NCBI RefSeq assembly: GCF_001625595.1
Contig: NZ_AUXT01000217.1
Coordinates: forward strand, 1-64,000
Direction of reading: 5' to 3'
DNA length: 64,000 nt
Origin: Pseudoalteromonas luteoviolacea NCIMB 1942
GTDB taxonomy: Bacteria; Pseudomonadota; Gammaproteobacteria; Enterobacterales; Alteromonadaceae
Part shown: in pieces, positions 53,734 through 63,970 of the stretch
How positions within the stretch are numbered: the first letter of the stretch is position 1
Layout of the letters: each line of letters starts with the position of its first letter
Position numbers and translations under genes: made by a program
The notes under the pieces: generated by a model
Seen by the model: the letters and a program-made list of their open reading frames with translations, nothing else
Databases searched by the model: none
Told to the model about the DNA's origin: nothing

Positions 53734-54531
53734 ATGGCTAAATCTAGTAAATACACCTCCAAGCAGCCGAATGAGCAAGGCATCATCGAGTGGAGCGACG
53801 AAGAGAATAAAATTTGGTCTGAATTAGTTGCTAGACAACTGAAGTGCATTGAAGGAAAGGCATGTGACGAATATATGGAAGGTCTAAAGAAAATAGGCTT
53901 ACCTCACGATCGTATTCCACAGTTGCACGAAATTAATGCAGTACTCGAAAACGAAACTGGTTGGCAGGTCGCACCAGTGCCCGCATTAATTGATTTCGAT
54001 GAATTCTTTCGTTTGTTGGCGAACAAACAATTTCCAGTAGCAACCTTTATTCGCTCCCGTGAAGAGTTTGATTATTTACAAGAGCCAGATATTTTTCATG
54101 AAATATTTGGTCACTGTGCAATGCTGACAAATTCCGCATTTGCTGAATTTACACACAAGTACGGTCAGCTTGGATATGCGGCTGAGAAAAAAGATCGCGT
54201 TTATTTAGCTCGTCTGTATTGGTTTACTGTTGAGTTTGGCCTGATGCAAACTGAGAATGGTTTACGTATATACGGCGGCGGTATTTTATCTAGCCCCGGC
54301 GAAACGCAATACGTTTACTCTGATAAACCAGAGATCAACAAATTAGAAGTATTAGATGTACTTCGTACTCCATATCGAATTGATATAATGCAGCCTCTGT
54401 ACTACACCATTAACTCGATTGATGACCTATTTGATATTTCTCAAATGGACATCATGTCTTTAGTACAAAGAGCGAAAGAACTGGGTCTGTTTGAACCTAA
54501 ATTTCCACCTAAAAACAAATTAGCAAGTTAA
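53734..54531 (+). CDS. phhA: Phenylalanine 4-monooxygenase
   Basis: 265 residues, the bacterial catalytic-domain-only form. The iron ligands His122 and His127 (FHEIFGHCAML) and Glu167 (FTVEFGLM) are present. It hydroxylates phenylalanine to tyrosine using tetrahydropterin. Its partner phhB follows after 10 bp. Confidence 0.97.
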   Translation: MAKSSKYTSKQPNEQGIIEWSDEENKIWSELVARQLKCIEGKACDEYMEGLKKIGLPHDRIPQLHEINAVLENETGWQVAPVPALIDFDEFFRLLANKQFPVATFIRSREEFDYLQEPDIFHEIFGHCAMLTNSAFAEFTHKYGQLGYAAEKKDRVYLARLYWFTVEFGLMQTENGLRIYGGGILSSPGETQYVYSDKPEINKLEVLDVLRTPYRIDIMQPLYYTINSIDDLFDISQMDIMSLVQRAKELGLFEPKFPPKNKLAS

Positions 54532-54541
54532 GGAACCATCC

Positions 54542-54883
54542 ATGTCTTTAAGTGCACAAAAATGTGAAGCGTGTCGTGCGGATGCGCCTAAAGTGTCAGA
54601 CGAAGAGTTAGCAGTATTGATTAAGCAGATCCCTGACTGGGTACCTGAAGTACGTGACGGGATCATGCAATTAGAAAGAGTTTACAAGTTCAAAAACTTT
54701 AAACTAGCGCTAGAGTTTACAAACAAAGTAGGCGATATGGCTGAAGTAGAAGGCCACCATCCAGGTCTTCTGACAGAGTGGGGCAAAGTGACTGTAACTT
54801 GGTGGAGCCATTCTATTAAAGGTCTTCACAAGAACGATTTCATCTGTGCTGCTAAAACGGACGAAGTGTTCGCGGCATTGTAA
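54542..54883 (+). CDS. phhB: Pterin-4-alpha-carbinolamine dehydratase
   Basis: 113 residues. The active-site motif EVEGHHPGLLTEWGKVTVTWWSH is intact. It dehydrates the hydroxypterin made by PhhA so that the cofactor can be recycled. Co-transcribed with phhA and followed by a strong terminator. Confidence 0.97.
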   Translation: MSLSAQKCEACRADAPKVSDEELAVLIKQIPDWVPEVRDGIMQLERVYKFKNFKLALEFTNKVGDMAEVEGHHPGLLTEWGKVTVTWWSHSIKGLHKNDFICAAKTDEVFAAL

Positions 54884-54902
54884 TTGAAAAATCGGAATGT
54901 TA

Positions 54903-54929
54903 AAGGCGCCTCTAGGGCGCCTTTTTTAT
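54903..54929. terminator. Terminator between phhB and barA
   Basis: AAAGGCGCC / GGCGCCTTT with a 5-base loop, followed by TTT. Convergent genes on both sides; the A-run on the left is short, so it mainly serves phhB. Confidence 0.85.
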
Positions 54930-54948
54930 TCAACTAATAAACACATAC

Positions 54949-57717
54949 TTATAAGCTTGATACTGTTGTGATTTCGGCGTCTTGATTCAAGTTGGTAAGT
55001 TCATCTATTAAATCTAACACTTCCGGCTCAACATAATTAAACCCTTTATCTTGTTTCAAAGCGGTTTCTATTGTTTCAGCTAATTGTTTGAGTTTTGGCA
55101 CACCCGTATAGCAACAAGCACCGTGGAACTTATGCACTATTTTTAACAGTTGTTCAGGGTCTTCTTGTTCACTTGCTGCATTCAAAAACTCGATAGTTTC
55201 GGGTACGCTTTGAAGTAGCATATTAAGCATTTCGAGTGCTAGATGCGGTTTATGACCAGCGCGCTGCAAAGCGAGGTTCCAGTCTAGTAAATGACTTTCA
55301 AATGGGGCGACACTGCTAACAAGTTGCTCTTCCTTTTGTGCTCTTTCAACTGGGGAAGCTGCACTGTGGTCACAAATAATTTGCTTTAACATATCTTCAT
55401 CGATAGGTTTGGTCATATACCCACTAAAACCATCTTTAACCAGCTGCTCCTTCTCTCCTGCTAGCGCGTGCGCGGTTACCGCTATAATCGGAGAATCATC
55501 GTTCATGGAAGATTCTTTAATGCTCTTGCATGCGGTGATACCGTCCATGATCGGCATTTGAATATCCATAAAAATTAAGTCGTATTTGTGAGTTTTACAC
55601 AAACCGACCGCTTGAGCACCATTGTGTGCCGTCTCAATAGTTTCTACTTGCTCTTCAAGAAGGGTATAGAGCAATTTGAGGTTGGCATCATTATCATCTG
55701 CAATAAGCACTTTCAGTGGCAGGTGAGTCGAGTTGTCCGTTTCAATAGAAAGATCTGGGTGGTCCAATCGATAAGGCGCTGCTAGCATTTCGCACAGTTT
55801 TCTATGGTGTAAAGGTTTACTGATACACGCATCCGCGCCGCTGCCTATTAAAGACTCTCGCATATTGTGAGAAATCGTGTTTACCATCAAGTACAGGTAA
55901 TCAGCTTTGTTACGGGCTTGATTGATGTACCCTTTCACTGTTTGCATGTCGTCTACTGTTGCCATATTGCCAACTAAGCAGATGTCATAACTAAATTCTT
56001 GTGACAAGGCATTTTGAAAAGCTTCATCGCTCACACACACAGTTACTTGCATGTGCCAACTTTCAATTTGCGCACATACAGCATTGCGAGTATGTTCTTG
56101 CGGCTCGAAATATAGCACGCGTTTATTTTCAAGCGGTTTACAAGGCAGGTCATCGTTGAATAGACGATTGGGTAAAGTGAAAATGGCATTGAACGTAAAG
56201 CATGAGCCACTACCGAGTGCAGAATTCAATGTAATACGCCCTTGCATCACTTCTACAATGTGCTTGGTGATAATCAGGCCAAGCCCAGTTCCACCAAACT
56301 TACGTGTAATACTGGTATCAGCCTGTGCAAACGGGGTAAATAAAGTATCTTGTTTTTCTTGTGCAATACCCAGACCTGTATCACTCACAGAGACTAATAA
56401 GGAAGTCTGTGTATCGCCTTTTAGGCGGTGGCTTATATCTACTTTTACTGAGCCTTTTTCTGTAAACTTTATCGCGTTGCTAATAAGGTTAATTAGCACT
56501 TGCTTAAATCGTGTAGGGTCACCAACCAAGTTATCTGGCACTTGACGGTTAACTGCAATTGAAAGCTCTAATTGCTTTTCATAGGCACTTGGAGCAAGCA
56601 GAGTCATTATTTCGTTCACCGCGTCACGCAATTGAAACTGAATGTTCTCTAGCTCCATCGCGCCAGCTTCAAGCTTCGAAAAGTCTAATATATCGCTAAT
56701 AATGGTGAGTAGACTGTTTGCTGAAAGCTCTATGGTATCTAAATAGTCTTTTTGATGTTTATTGAGCGGTGTTTTATATAGCTGTCGGGTGAAGCCGATA
56801 ACGCCATTTAACGGTGTACGGAGTTCGTGACTCATTTTTGCTAGGAAGTCTGACTTAACGCGGTTTGCAACCTGCGCTTCTTTTTTAGCAATATTAAGCT
56901 GAATATTTTGAGTTTCGTACTGCTCAAGCGTTTCTCTATAATCACTGGTTGCTTGATCGATATGCTTTTGCATTTCATCACGTTGACCCACCATTTTTTC
57001 ACTGATGGTGATCAGGCCCTGACGCATCATATCAAACTCACCCTGCATGGGGTTGTAAACACCAATATCGGTTTTCCCCTCAATTAATTTGTCTGTTGCA
57101 AGTTGTAGCTGTGAGAGCGGTGTAGAAAACATCCGACTAAGTCGCGTTGACAATAAAGCGCTTAAAAAGAGTGCCACAAGGATAATTGCACTACTGAATA
57201 ATAATGCTTTTTGTTGACCTATAATGGCTTGATCTTGACTGATTTCAACCATCAATACAGCGGTTGTTTGTGCATGGGCTTCCTGCCATTCAGAGCCTGT
57301 CCCATAATGTTTTACAGGGGCAAAAATCACGTAGTTATTGCGTAGCTTTTGCACTTCAGTCGCATGCAAGGCAACGACATTGCCCCGATAGTGAAGGTTA
57401 TTAAACTCACTGTGATAATTGCTAGTCATGACGAGTTGATTATGCTTATCGAAAACGGCAATGCTATTAACTAAAGAGGCATGCTGATTGTGAGCCTTAG
57501 TGATGATGCCGTGGAGCTTGGCTTTATCTTTCGTGGTAAGTGGCTGCTCTACGGTCATCGCCAGTGCATTAGCGATACTGGTGCCTTGTTGCTTCAGGAT
57601 TTGTTCAAGCTCTACGTAGCGATTTATAGTAAAATACCCTCCAAGTATTAAACCGATTAACACCGTCGGGATCAGAGTAAGCAACAAAACGCTATCTCGT
57701 AAGCTCAATTTTGACAT
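54949..57717 (-). CDS. barA: Hybrid sensor histidine kinase BarA
   Basis: 922 residues from ATG 57717; a TTG 9 bp upstream is possible. Two membrane spans (about 10-35 and 172-192) enclose a periplasmic sensor domain. HAMP and a coiled coil are followed by HisKA (SHELRTPLNG, His297), HATPase, a pseudo-receiver lacking the Asp (about 525-640), a true receiver (IFMDIQMPIMDG, about 660-780) and a C-terminal Hpt (HKFHGACCYTG). BarA phosphorelays to UvrY/GacA, controlling CsrB-type small RNAs. It is divergent from rlmD. Confidence 0.94.
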   Translation of the reverse strand: MSKLSLRDSVLLLTLIPTVLIGLILGGYFTINRYVELEQILKQQGTSIANALAMTVEQPLTTKDKAKLHGIITKAHNQHASLVNSIAVFDKHNQLVMTSNYHSEFNNLHYRGNVVALHATEVQKLRNNYVIFAPVKHYGTGSEWQEAHAQTTAVLMVEISQDQAIIGQQKALLFSSAIILVALFLSALLSTRLSRMFSTPLSQLQLATDKLIEGKTDIGVYNPMQGEFDMMRQGLITISEKMVGQRDEMQKHIDQATSDYRETLEQYETQNIQLNIAKKEAQVANRVKSDFLAKMSHELRTPLNGVIGFTRQLYKTPLNKHQKDYLDTIELSANSLLTIISDILDFSKLEAGAMELENIQFQLRDAVNEIMTLLAPSAYEKQLELSIAVNRQVPDNLVGDPTRFKQVLINLISNAIKFTEKGSVKVDISHRLKGDTQTSLLVSVSDTGLGIAQEKQDTLFTPFAQADTSITRKFGGTGLGLIITKHIVEVMQGRITLNSALGSGSCFTFNAIFTLPNRLFNDDLPCKPLENKRVLYFEPQEHTRNAVCAQIESWHMQVTVCVSDEAFQNALSQEFSYDICLVGNMATVDDMQTVKGYINQARNKADYLYLMVNTISHNMRESLIGSGADACISKPLHHRKLCEMLAAPYRLDHPDLSIETDNSTHLPLKVLIADDNDANLKLLYTLLEEQVETIETAHNGAQAVGLCKTHKYDLIFMDIQMPIMDGITACKSIKESSMNDDSPIIAVTAHALAGEKEQLVKDGFSGYMTKPIDEDMLKQIICDHSAASPVERAQKEEQLVSSVAPFESHLLDWNLALQRAGHKPHLALEMLNMLLQSVPETIEFLNAASEQEDPEQLLKIVHKFHGACCYTGVPKLKQLAETIETALKQDKGFNYVEPEVLDLIDELTNLNQDAEITTVSSL

Positions 57718-57799
57718 ATTTAGCAATATAAAACTTTGATAATTATGAACTCTAGAGTAGCGAGTTCACTGGTGTTTAGCAATGTAAAAGGGGCGATGC

Positions 57800-59104
57800 A
57801 TGGCACAATTTTTTCGTGCTAAAAAAACAACAGGTAAAGGGCAAGTCTTTGAAGTTTCGATTGAGTCTCTTGATCACACCGGACGCGGGGTAGCCAAGCA
57901 TCAAGGCAAAGTTGGATTTATTGACGGTGCACTACCCTCAGAGCAGATTAAAGTGCGTGTACTGCAACAAAAGGCCAAGCTTTTTGAAGGGGTCGTTGAA
58001 AAGGTAGTCACACCAAGTGCTGATAGGGTAAAACCATTTTGTCCGCATTACAGCGAATGCGGCGGGTGTTCGTTGCAGCATTTAGAAAAGAGCGCGCAAA
58101 TAAGCCACAAGCAGCTTGCAGTTGAGAAGCTTTTTGCAAAGTTTGCAGGTATCCAAGCATTACCTTGGCACGATGCGATTGCAAGTGAAAGCCTTCATTA
58201 TCGCCGCGCAGGCAGAATCGCAACCTATTTAGACAAGAATAATAAATCCTTAAAATTAGGGTTTCGCGCTGCAAAGTCGAAAAAAATTGTCGAGGTTCAA
58301 AAGTGTGCAGTATTAAATGAAGTGTATCAAGAGGTCTTCTCTTTATTACGAGGTGCCCTCAATAGCCATTCGCAATTTAAAAGTGTTAGTCACATTCAAT
58401 TATGCGAAGCGGATAACTTCCCATTTATTTTATTGCGTCATACCAAGCCAATTGAAGAAAAGGCAAAACAAATATTATCAGCGCAACTCCCTTGGCAAGT
58501 GCTTTGGGATGACGGCTCTGGAGAGGTGCATTATGACATGCTCCCAGAGTACCAAGTTGACGATATTCGCTTTCAATTTAAACTCAATAACTTTATTCAG
58601 GTGAATGCGGCAGTCAATGACGCCATGTTGGTTCAGGCAATGGGTTGGTTGCAGCTGAAGAACACCGATAGAGTATTGGATCTGTTTTGCGGGATCGGTA
58701 ATTTCTCATTGTTGATGGCAAAACGAGCAAAGCAAATAATTGGTGTTGAAGGGGTTGCTTCTTCTGTTGCAATGGCCACTCAAAATGCGCACACTAATGG
58801 CATCGATAATGCTCAGTTTTTCCAGTTTGACTTGACCCAAGATATGGCGTCAGCAGCTTGGTTTAACAAAGAGTTTAATACGTTGGTGTTAGACCCTTCC
58901 CGCACTGGTGCTTATGAAGTACTCAAGCAGTTACCGCTTGCACAGTTTGAACAGGTTCTCTACGTGTCTTGTGACCCTGTTACGTTGGCAAGAGACAGTG
59001 CACAAATAGTTGAAGCTGGATTTACAGTGAGCCAAATCGCCTTGATGAATATGTTTCCACACACGGGGCATATTGAAACTATGGCGTTGTTCCAAAGGAG
59101 GTAG
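57800..59104 (+). CDS. rlmD: 23S rRNA (uracil(1939)-C(5))-methyltransferase RlmD
   Basis: 434 residues. N-terminal TRAM domain, iron-sulfur ligands Cys81, Cys87, Cys90 (CPHYSECGGCSLQHL) plus the Cys in VQKCAVLNE, SAM motif VLDLFCGIGNFSL, and catalytic Cys in LYVSCDPVTLARD. It methylates U1939 of 23S rRNA. relA follows after 6 bp, as in E. coli (rlmD-relA). Confidence 0.96.
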   Translation: MAQFFRAKKTTGKGQVFEVSIESLDHTGRGVAKHQGKVGFIDGALPSEQIKVRVLQQKAKLFEGVVEKVVTPSADRVKPFCPHYSECGGCSLQHLEKSAQISHKQLAVEKLFAKFAGIQALPWHDAIASESLHYRRAGRIATYLDKNNKSLKLGFRAAKSKKIVEVQKCAVLNEVYQEVFSLLRGALNSHSQFKSVSHIQLCEADNFPFILLRHTKPIEEKAKQILSAQLPWQVLWDDGSGEVHYDMLPEYQVDDIRFQFKLNNFIQVNAAVNDAMLVQAMGWLQLKNTDRVLDLFCGIGNFSLLMAKRAKQIIGVEGVASSVAMATQNAHTNGIDNAQFFQFDLTQDMASAAWFNKEFNTLVLDPSRTGAYEVLKQLPLAQFEQVLYVSCDPVTLARDSAQIVEAGFTVSQIALMNMFPHTGHIETMALFQRR

Positions 59105-59110
59105 TCAAAT

Positions 59111-61267
59111 ATGGTCGCGACTCGCCAATCTCATCACGCAAAACTCCCCGCAGACTTTGATGCGCGGCTGGCATTACTCAACTTGTCAGAAGATAAGATT
59201 CTTCGGCTCAATGAAGCGTATGCATTATGCCCCGAGGAAGCCGATGCTGATCTGCTCGAGAAGGCCATTGAGATTGTGGAGATTTTGGCTGAGCTTAATT
59301 TTGATGCCGAATCTCTCGCAAGTGCTTTTTTGACACCTTACTTTATTGCTGAGCAGCTAGATTTTGAAGCCGTTGAACAATCACTGGGTGAAAACATTTC
59401 GCTGCTTTTAAAGGGCGTCGATCAAATGGCGTCAATCAGTACGCTGGCACACCAAAGCAAGGGCAATGTACAAATTGACAAAATTCGTCGCATGTTGCTC
59501 GCTATGGTTGAAGATGTTCGTGCCGTGGTGATCAAACTGGCTGAGCAAATTTGCTACTTACGCAGTGTCAAAGACGCCAGTGAAGAAGAGCGCGTTGTCG
59601 CAGCAAAAACAACCGCCAATATATTTGCCCCTTTAGCGAATCGTCTTGGTATTGGCCAGCTAAAGTGGGAGCTAGAAGATCTCTCGTTTCGATATTTGCA
59701 CCCAGATAGTTATAAAACGATTGCTAAAAAGCTAGCAGATAAGCGTTTGGCCAGAGAAGCTTACATGGTCAACATGGTTGAGTCTGTTCAGCAAAAATTG
59801 GCTGACGCCAATGTTAAAGCCGAAGTATATGGTCGGCCAAAGCACATTTTTAGTATTTACAAAAAAATGGCACAGAAAAATTATGCTTTTGAGCAGCTAT
59901 TTGATATTCGTGCCATGCGTATCGTCGTAGATGAAATACAAGACTGCTACGCCGCACTTGGTATTGTGCACACAAATTGGCGTCACCTGAACAAAGAGTT
60001 TGACGACTATGTTGCAACGCCAAAACAGAATGGTTACCAGTCGATCCATACAGTGGTATTTGGTCCGGAAGGAAAAACCGTGGAGATCCAGATACGTACT
60101 CAAGAAATGCATAAAGATGCTGAAATGGGTGTTGCTGCGCACTGGATGTATAAAGAAGGCGCATTACCAGGTAGAGGTTCTGGATACGAGCAAAAAATCA
60201 GTTGGCTAAGAAAGCTGCTTCAATGGCAAGAGGAAGTGGTTGATGGTAGCGAGTTTGCAGAAGAGCTCAAAAACCAAGTGGTGGAAGACAGGGTGTATGT
60301 CTTTACCCCGCGCGGTGATATTTTTGATTTACCTTTAGGGTCTACACCGCTGGATTTTGCTTACTATATTCACTCGAATGTTGGTCATCGCTGCATTGGG
60401 GCCAAAGTGTTTGGTAAAATAGTCCCATTTACCTATAAGCTTTCTACTGGCGACCAAGTTGAAATATTAACGCAGAAAAACCCGTCACCGAGCCGAGATT
60501 GGCTAAATCCTTCTTTGGGTTATATTCACTCATCGCGCGCACGAAGCAAGATACACCATTGGTTTAAACAACAAGACCGAGACAAGAATCTGCAGGCTGG
60601 TAAGGAAATTCTAGACAGTCACTTGCAAAAGTTAGACATCAGCTACAAAGAATTAGAACCTGCAATTGAGCGTTTTAACTTTAAAGAGCTTGATGATCTG
60701 ATGGTCGCCATCGGCGCAGGCGACGTGCGTATTAATCAATTCTTGAATTTTATCCAAGATAAGCCAGAAGTAGAGCCACAGCTAAAACTCAGTACGCGCA
60801 AAAAACACAAGGGCGATAAAAATGGCATTGTGGTTGAGGGCGTGGGTAGTTTGCTAAGTCACGTTGCGAAATGCTGTCAGCCGGTACCGGGGGATGACAT
60901 TGTAGGTTATATCACGCAAGGGCGAGGTATTGCTGTACACCGAGCTGACTGTGACGCGTTTGCGCATATCACGGAGCAACACCCTGAACGGGAAATTGCG
61001 GTCAGTTGGTCCGAAGATGTGCAGTCGTTTTACGAGATAACAATTCGTATTGAAGCGAACGATAGGCAAGGGCTAATTCGTGACATTAGTGCTGTTTTAG
61101 CCAATGAAAAAGTCAATGTGCTCAATATGAATGTGCAAACACAACATGAGAAAGGCGTGGCAATCTTTACAATGAAAATAGAAGTAGGTGATTTGTCAGC
61201 GACCAACCGATTGCTTACAAAGTTGCTGCAAACCGACGGTGTATTTGAAGCGAAAAGGCAACATTAA
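59111..61267 (+). CDS. relA: GTP pyrophosphokinase RelA
   Basis: 718 residues. The N-terminal hydrolase-like domain is degenerate (no HD pair where SpoT has one), as expected for monofunctional RelA. The synthetase domain is intact (YGRPKHIFSIYKKM, FDIRAMRIVV, NGYQSIHTVVFGP). TGS, zinc-finger (HVAKCCQPVPGDDIVGY) and ACT domains follow. It makes (p)ppGpp on ribosomes stalled with uncharged tRNA. An AAAGGAGG site overlaps the rlmD stop region, implying strong coupling. Confidence 0.97.
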   Translation: MVATRQSHHAKLPADFDARLALLNLSEDKILRLNEAYALCPEEADADLLEKAIEIVEILAELNFDAESLASAFLTPYFIAEQLDFEAVEQSLGENISLLLKGVDQMASISTLAHQSKGNVQIDKIRRMLLAMVEDVRAVVIKLAEQICYLRSVKDASEEERVVAAKTTANIFAPLANRLGIGQLKWELEDLSFRYLHPDSYKTIAKKLADKRLAREAYMVNMVESVQQKLADANVKAEVYGRPKHIFSIYKKMAQKNYAFEQLFDIRAMRIVVDEIQDCYAALGIVHTNWRHLNKEFDDYVATPKQNGYQSIHTVVFGPEGKTVEIQIRTQEMHKDAEMGVAAHWMYKEGALPGRGSGYEQKISWLRKLLQWQEEVVDGSEFAEELKNQVVEDRVYVFTPRGDIFDLPLGSTPLDFAYYIHSNVGHRCIGAKVFGKIVPFTYKLSTGDQVEILTQKNPSPSRDWLNPSLGYIHSSRARSKIHHWFKQQDRDKNLQAGKEILDSHLQKLDISYKELEPAIERFNFKELDDLMVAIGAGDVRINQFLNFIQDKPEVEPQLKLSTRKKHKGDKNGIVVEGVGSLLSHVAKCCQPVPGDDIVGYITQGRGIAVHRADCDAFAHITEQHPEREIAVSWSEDVQSFYEITIRIEANDRQGLIRDISAVLANEKVNVLNMNVQTQHEKGVAIFTMKIEVGDLSATNRLLTKLLQTDGVFEAKRQH

Positions 61268-61276
61268 GGTGAACTC

Positions 61277-62068
61277 ATGAGCCAAAATTTACAGAAGTTA
61301 TTAGTCATTATGGCTAAGCTGCGAGATCCTGAAACAGGTTGTGACTGGGATAAACAACAAAGCTTTAAGAGCATTGTGCCTCATACTTTGGAAGAAGCGC
61401 ATGAAGTTGCGGACGCTATTGAAAAAGAGGATTTCGTTGGTCTCAAAGACGAGCTTGGAGATTTACTATTCCAAGTTATATTTTATGCGCAGTTGGGTAA
61501 GGAGGCAGGGTTGTTTGACTTTGACGCCATTGTGGCTGGGTTGAACGAAAAACTTGTCCGCCGACACCCTCACGTTTTTGAGCAGCAAACCTTTTTGTCC
61601 GAAGAAGAGCTCGACGCGCAGTGGCAAGCGATAAAGCAAGCTGAGCGTGTGGCTGACAACAAAGACCTACAATTTGGTGCTGATATTGTGGTGAGTTTGC
61701 CTGCACTGACGCGGGCGAAGAAAATTCAAAAGCGTGCTGCATCACTGGGCTTCGATTGGCCAAGTTATCATGGTGCACTAGAAAAGGTGGAAGAAGAAGT
61801 CCAAGAAGTGAATGAGGCATTAGCCGAAGATCCTTATTCCGAACACAGCGCAGAGGAACTCGGAGATTTACTTTTTGCGACCGTAAATGTTATTCGTCAC
61901 ACTAAGCGGGACCCTGAACAATTATTGCGTCAGGCAAGTAATAAATTTACCAATAGGTTTGTGCAAGTAGAATCTGTACTTGCACAAGAAAATATCAAGT
62001 TAAATGAAGCTACCCTAGAGCAAATGGATGCTGCATGGGAGCACATAAAACAACAGTCTAAAACTTAA
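61277..62068 (+). CDS. mazG: Nucleoside triphosphate pyrophosphohydrolase MazG
   Basis: 263 residues with two MazG folds; the first has the metal-binding set EEAHEVADAI..KDELGDLLFQV and the second EEVQEVNEAL..EELGDLLFATVN. It hydrolyses noncanonical NTPs and modulates ppGpp-linked stress responses. 9 bp after relA; no mazEF toxin pair is present here. Confidence 0.95.
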   Translation: MSQNLQKLLVIMAKLRDPETGCDWDKQQSFKSIVPHTLEEAHEVADAIEKEDFVGLKDELGDLLFQVIFYAQLGKEAGLFDFDAIVAGLNEKLVRRHPHVFEQQTFLSEEELDAQWQAIKQAERVADNKDLQFGADIVVSLPALTRAKKIQKRAASLGFDWPSYHGALEKVEEEVQEVNEALAEDPYSEHSAEELGDLLFATVNVIRHTKRDPEQLLRQASNKFTNRFVQVESVLAQENIKLNEATLEQMDAAWEHIKQQSKT

Positions 62069-62179
62069 ACATCATTCGCCCAATAATTTTGCTGGATTGC
62101 TAATTGGGCTTTTGCTATACTATTGCCCCGTCTTGATTCTTATTTAAATTCCATTTTCCTTGATATTTCTAGGGTTCGC

Positions 62180-63814
62180 ATGAGTACAAAATTTATCTTC
62201 GTAACGGGCGGAGTAGTTTCCTCCTTGGGTAAAGGTATTGCAGCTGCATCATTGGCTGCGATTTTAGAGGCCCGTGGCCTTAATGTGACAATTCTTAAGC
62301 TGGATCCTTATATCAATGTTGACCCTGGCACAATGAGCCCGATTCAGCATGGTGAAGTTTTCGTAACTGAAGACGGGGCGGAGACAGACCTTGACCTTGG
62401 TCACTATGAGCGCTTTATTCGCACCAAGATGACTAGCCGTAACAACTTTACGCAAGGTCGAGTGTTTGAAGATGTACTTCGTCGTGAGCGTAAAGGTGAG
62501 TACCTTGGCGCAACTATTCAGGTTATCCCTCACATCACAAATGACATTAAGCGCCGCGTAATCGAAGGTGCTGAAGGTCACGATATTGCCATCGTAGAGA
62601 TTGGTGGTACTGTTGGTGATATTGAGTCACAACCGTTCCTTGAAGCAATTCGTCAGCTAGGTACTGAGCTCGGTCGTGAACACGCATTGTTCATGCACTT
62701 AACGCTTGTTCCGTTCCTTGGCGCTGCGGGTGAAGTTAAAACTAAGCCGACACAGCACTCAGTAAAAGAGCTGCGTTCAATCGGTATTCAGCCGGATATT
62801 CTTGTATGTCGTTCTAACTGTAAGTTACCTGCAAATGAAAGAGCGAAGATCGCACTATTCACAAATGTGGAAGAAAAAGCGGTTATCTCACTGCAAGACG
62901 TTGACAGCATCTATAAGATCCCTGCGCTTCTTAAATCTCAAGAGTTGGATAACTTAGTATGTCGTCGCTTCTATTTAGATTGCCCAGAAGCGGACTTGTC
63001 TGAGTGGGAGCAGGTTTTATATCAAGAGTCTAATCCTACGGGAGAAGTGACGATTGGTATGGTTGGTAAGTACATCGAACTTCCAGATGCATATAAATCA
63101 GTGAATGAAGCGTTAAAACATGCTGGTTTAAAAAATCGTGTAACCGTGAATATCGAGTATGTCGATTCTCAGGATATCGAAAGCAAAGGTACTGAACTAC
63201 TTGCTCATCTAGATGCCATTTTGGTGCCAGGTGGTTTTGGTAACCGCGGTGTTGAAGGCAAAATCCTTGCTGCACAATATGCACGTGAAAACAAAGTTCC
63301 TTACTTAGGTATTTGTTTAGGTATGCAAGTAGCATTGATTGAATATGCACGTAATGTTGCAGGCCTTGAAAGTGCAAACTCAACAGAGTTTGACGTGAAT
63401 ACACCAAGCCCTGTTGTAGGTTTGATCACCGAATGGCTAGATGCTGATGGTAACGTTGAAACGCGTACAGAAGAGTCTGATTTAGGCGGTACTATGCGCC
63501 TTGGTGCACAGCTGTGCCATTTAGCTGAAGGCTCAAAAGTTCGCGAAGTGTATGGCAACGCAGAAATTACTGAGCGTCACCGTCACCGTTATGAAGTGAA
63601 CAATAACTTCGTAGAAAAGCTAGAGCAAGCTGGCCTTGCGTTTACTGGCCTTTCAGAAGATAAAAAGCTGGTGGAGATCATTGAAAATAAAGATCACCCT
63701 TGGTTTATTGCAGCGCAGTTCCACCCGGAATTTACTTCAACCCCGCGCGATGGTCACCCATTGTTTGAAGGGTTTGTAGGTGCAGCATTTAGCCACCAGA
63801 AAGAAAACTCTTAA
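62180..63814 (+). CDS. pyrG: CTP synthase
   Basis: 544 residues from ATG 62180 (MSTKFIFVTGGVVSSLGKG), preceded by AGGG; an upstream ATG at 62123 is not family-like. Synthetase domain with P-loop GGVVSSLGKG, then a class I glutamine amidotransferase domain with Cys in YLGICLGMQ and the His/Glu pair in FHPEFTS. It makes CTP from UTP. pyrG-eno is the conserved order. Confidence 0.98.
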   Translation: MSTKFIFVTGGVVSSLGKGIAAASLAAILEARGLNVTILKLDPYINVDPGTMSPIQHGEVFVTEDGAETDLDLGHYERFIRTKMTSRNNFTQGRVFEDVLRRERKGEYLGATIQVIPHITNDIKRRVIEGAEGHDIAIVEIGGTVGDIESQPFLEAIRQLGTELGREHALFMHLTLVPFLGAAGEVKTKPTQHSVKELRSIGIQPDILVCRSNCKLPANERAKIALFTNVEEKAVISLQDVDSIYKIPALLKSQELDNLVCRRFYLDCPEADLSEWEQVLYQESNPTGEVTIGMVGKYIELPDAYKSVNEALKHAGLKNRVTVNIEYVDSQDIESKGTELLAHLDAILVPGGFGNRGVEGKILAAQYARENKVPYLGICLGMQVALIEYARNVAGLESANSTEFDVNTPSPVVGLITEWLDADGNVETRTEESDLGGTMRLGAQLCHLAEGSKVREVYGNAEITERHRHRYEVNNNFVEKLEQAGLAFTGLSEDKKLVEIIENKDHPWFIAAQFHPEFTSTPRDGHPLFEGFVGAAFSHQKENS

Positions 63815-63820
63815 ATGAGA

Positions 63821-63849
63821 AAGCCGTGCACGAGTGCACGGCTTTTTTG
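63821..63849 (+). terminator. Terminator after pyrG
   Basis: AAGCCGTGCA-CGAG-TGCACGGCTT followed by TTTT. A very clear intrinsic terminator, so eno likely has its own promoter in 63850-63960. Confidence 0.93.
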
Positions 63850-63970
63850 TTTGCATATGTGCTAATTGCTAGCAGCATCGCTATGCAACTGAACACACAT
63901 CGTCGGTTGTATAGCAATGCGAATTAAGCAGAAATAAAACACTCACCACTTTGGGAAAAGAGGAATCAAG

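Noticed and set aside
54949..57717. Second functional receiver in BarA
   Set aside because: The region between the kinase and the true receiver lacks the acceptor Asp (LVGNMA instead of an Asp motif), as in a pseudo-receiver.
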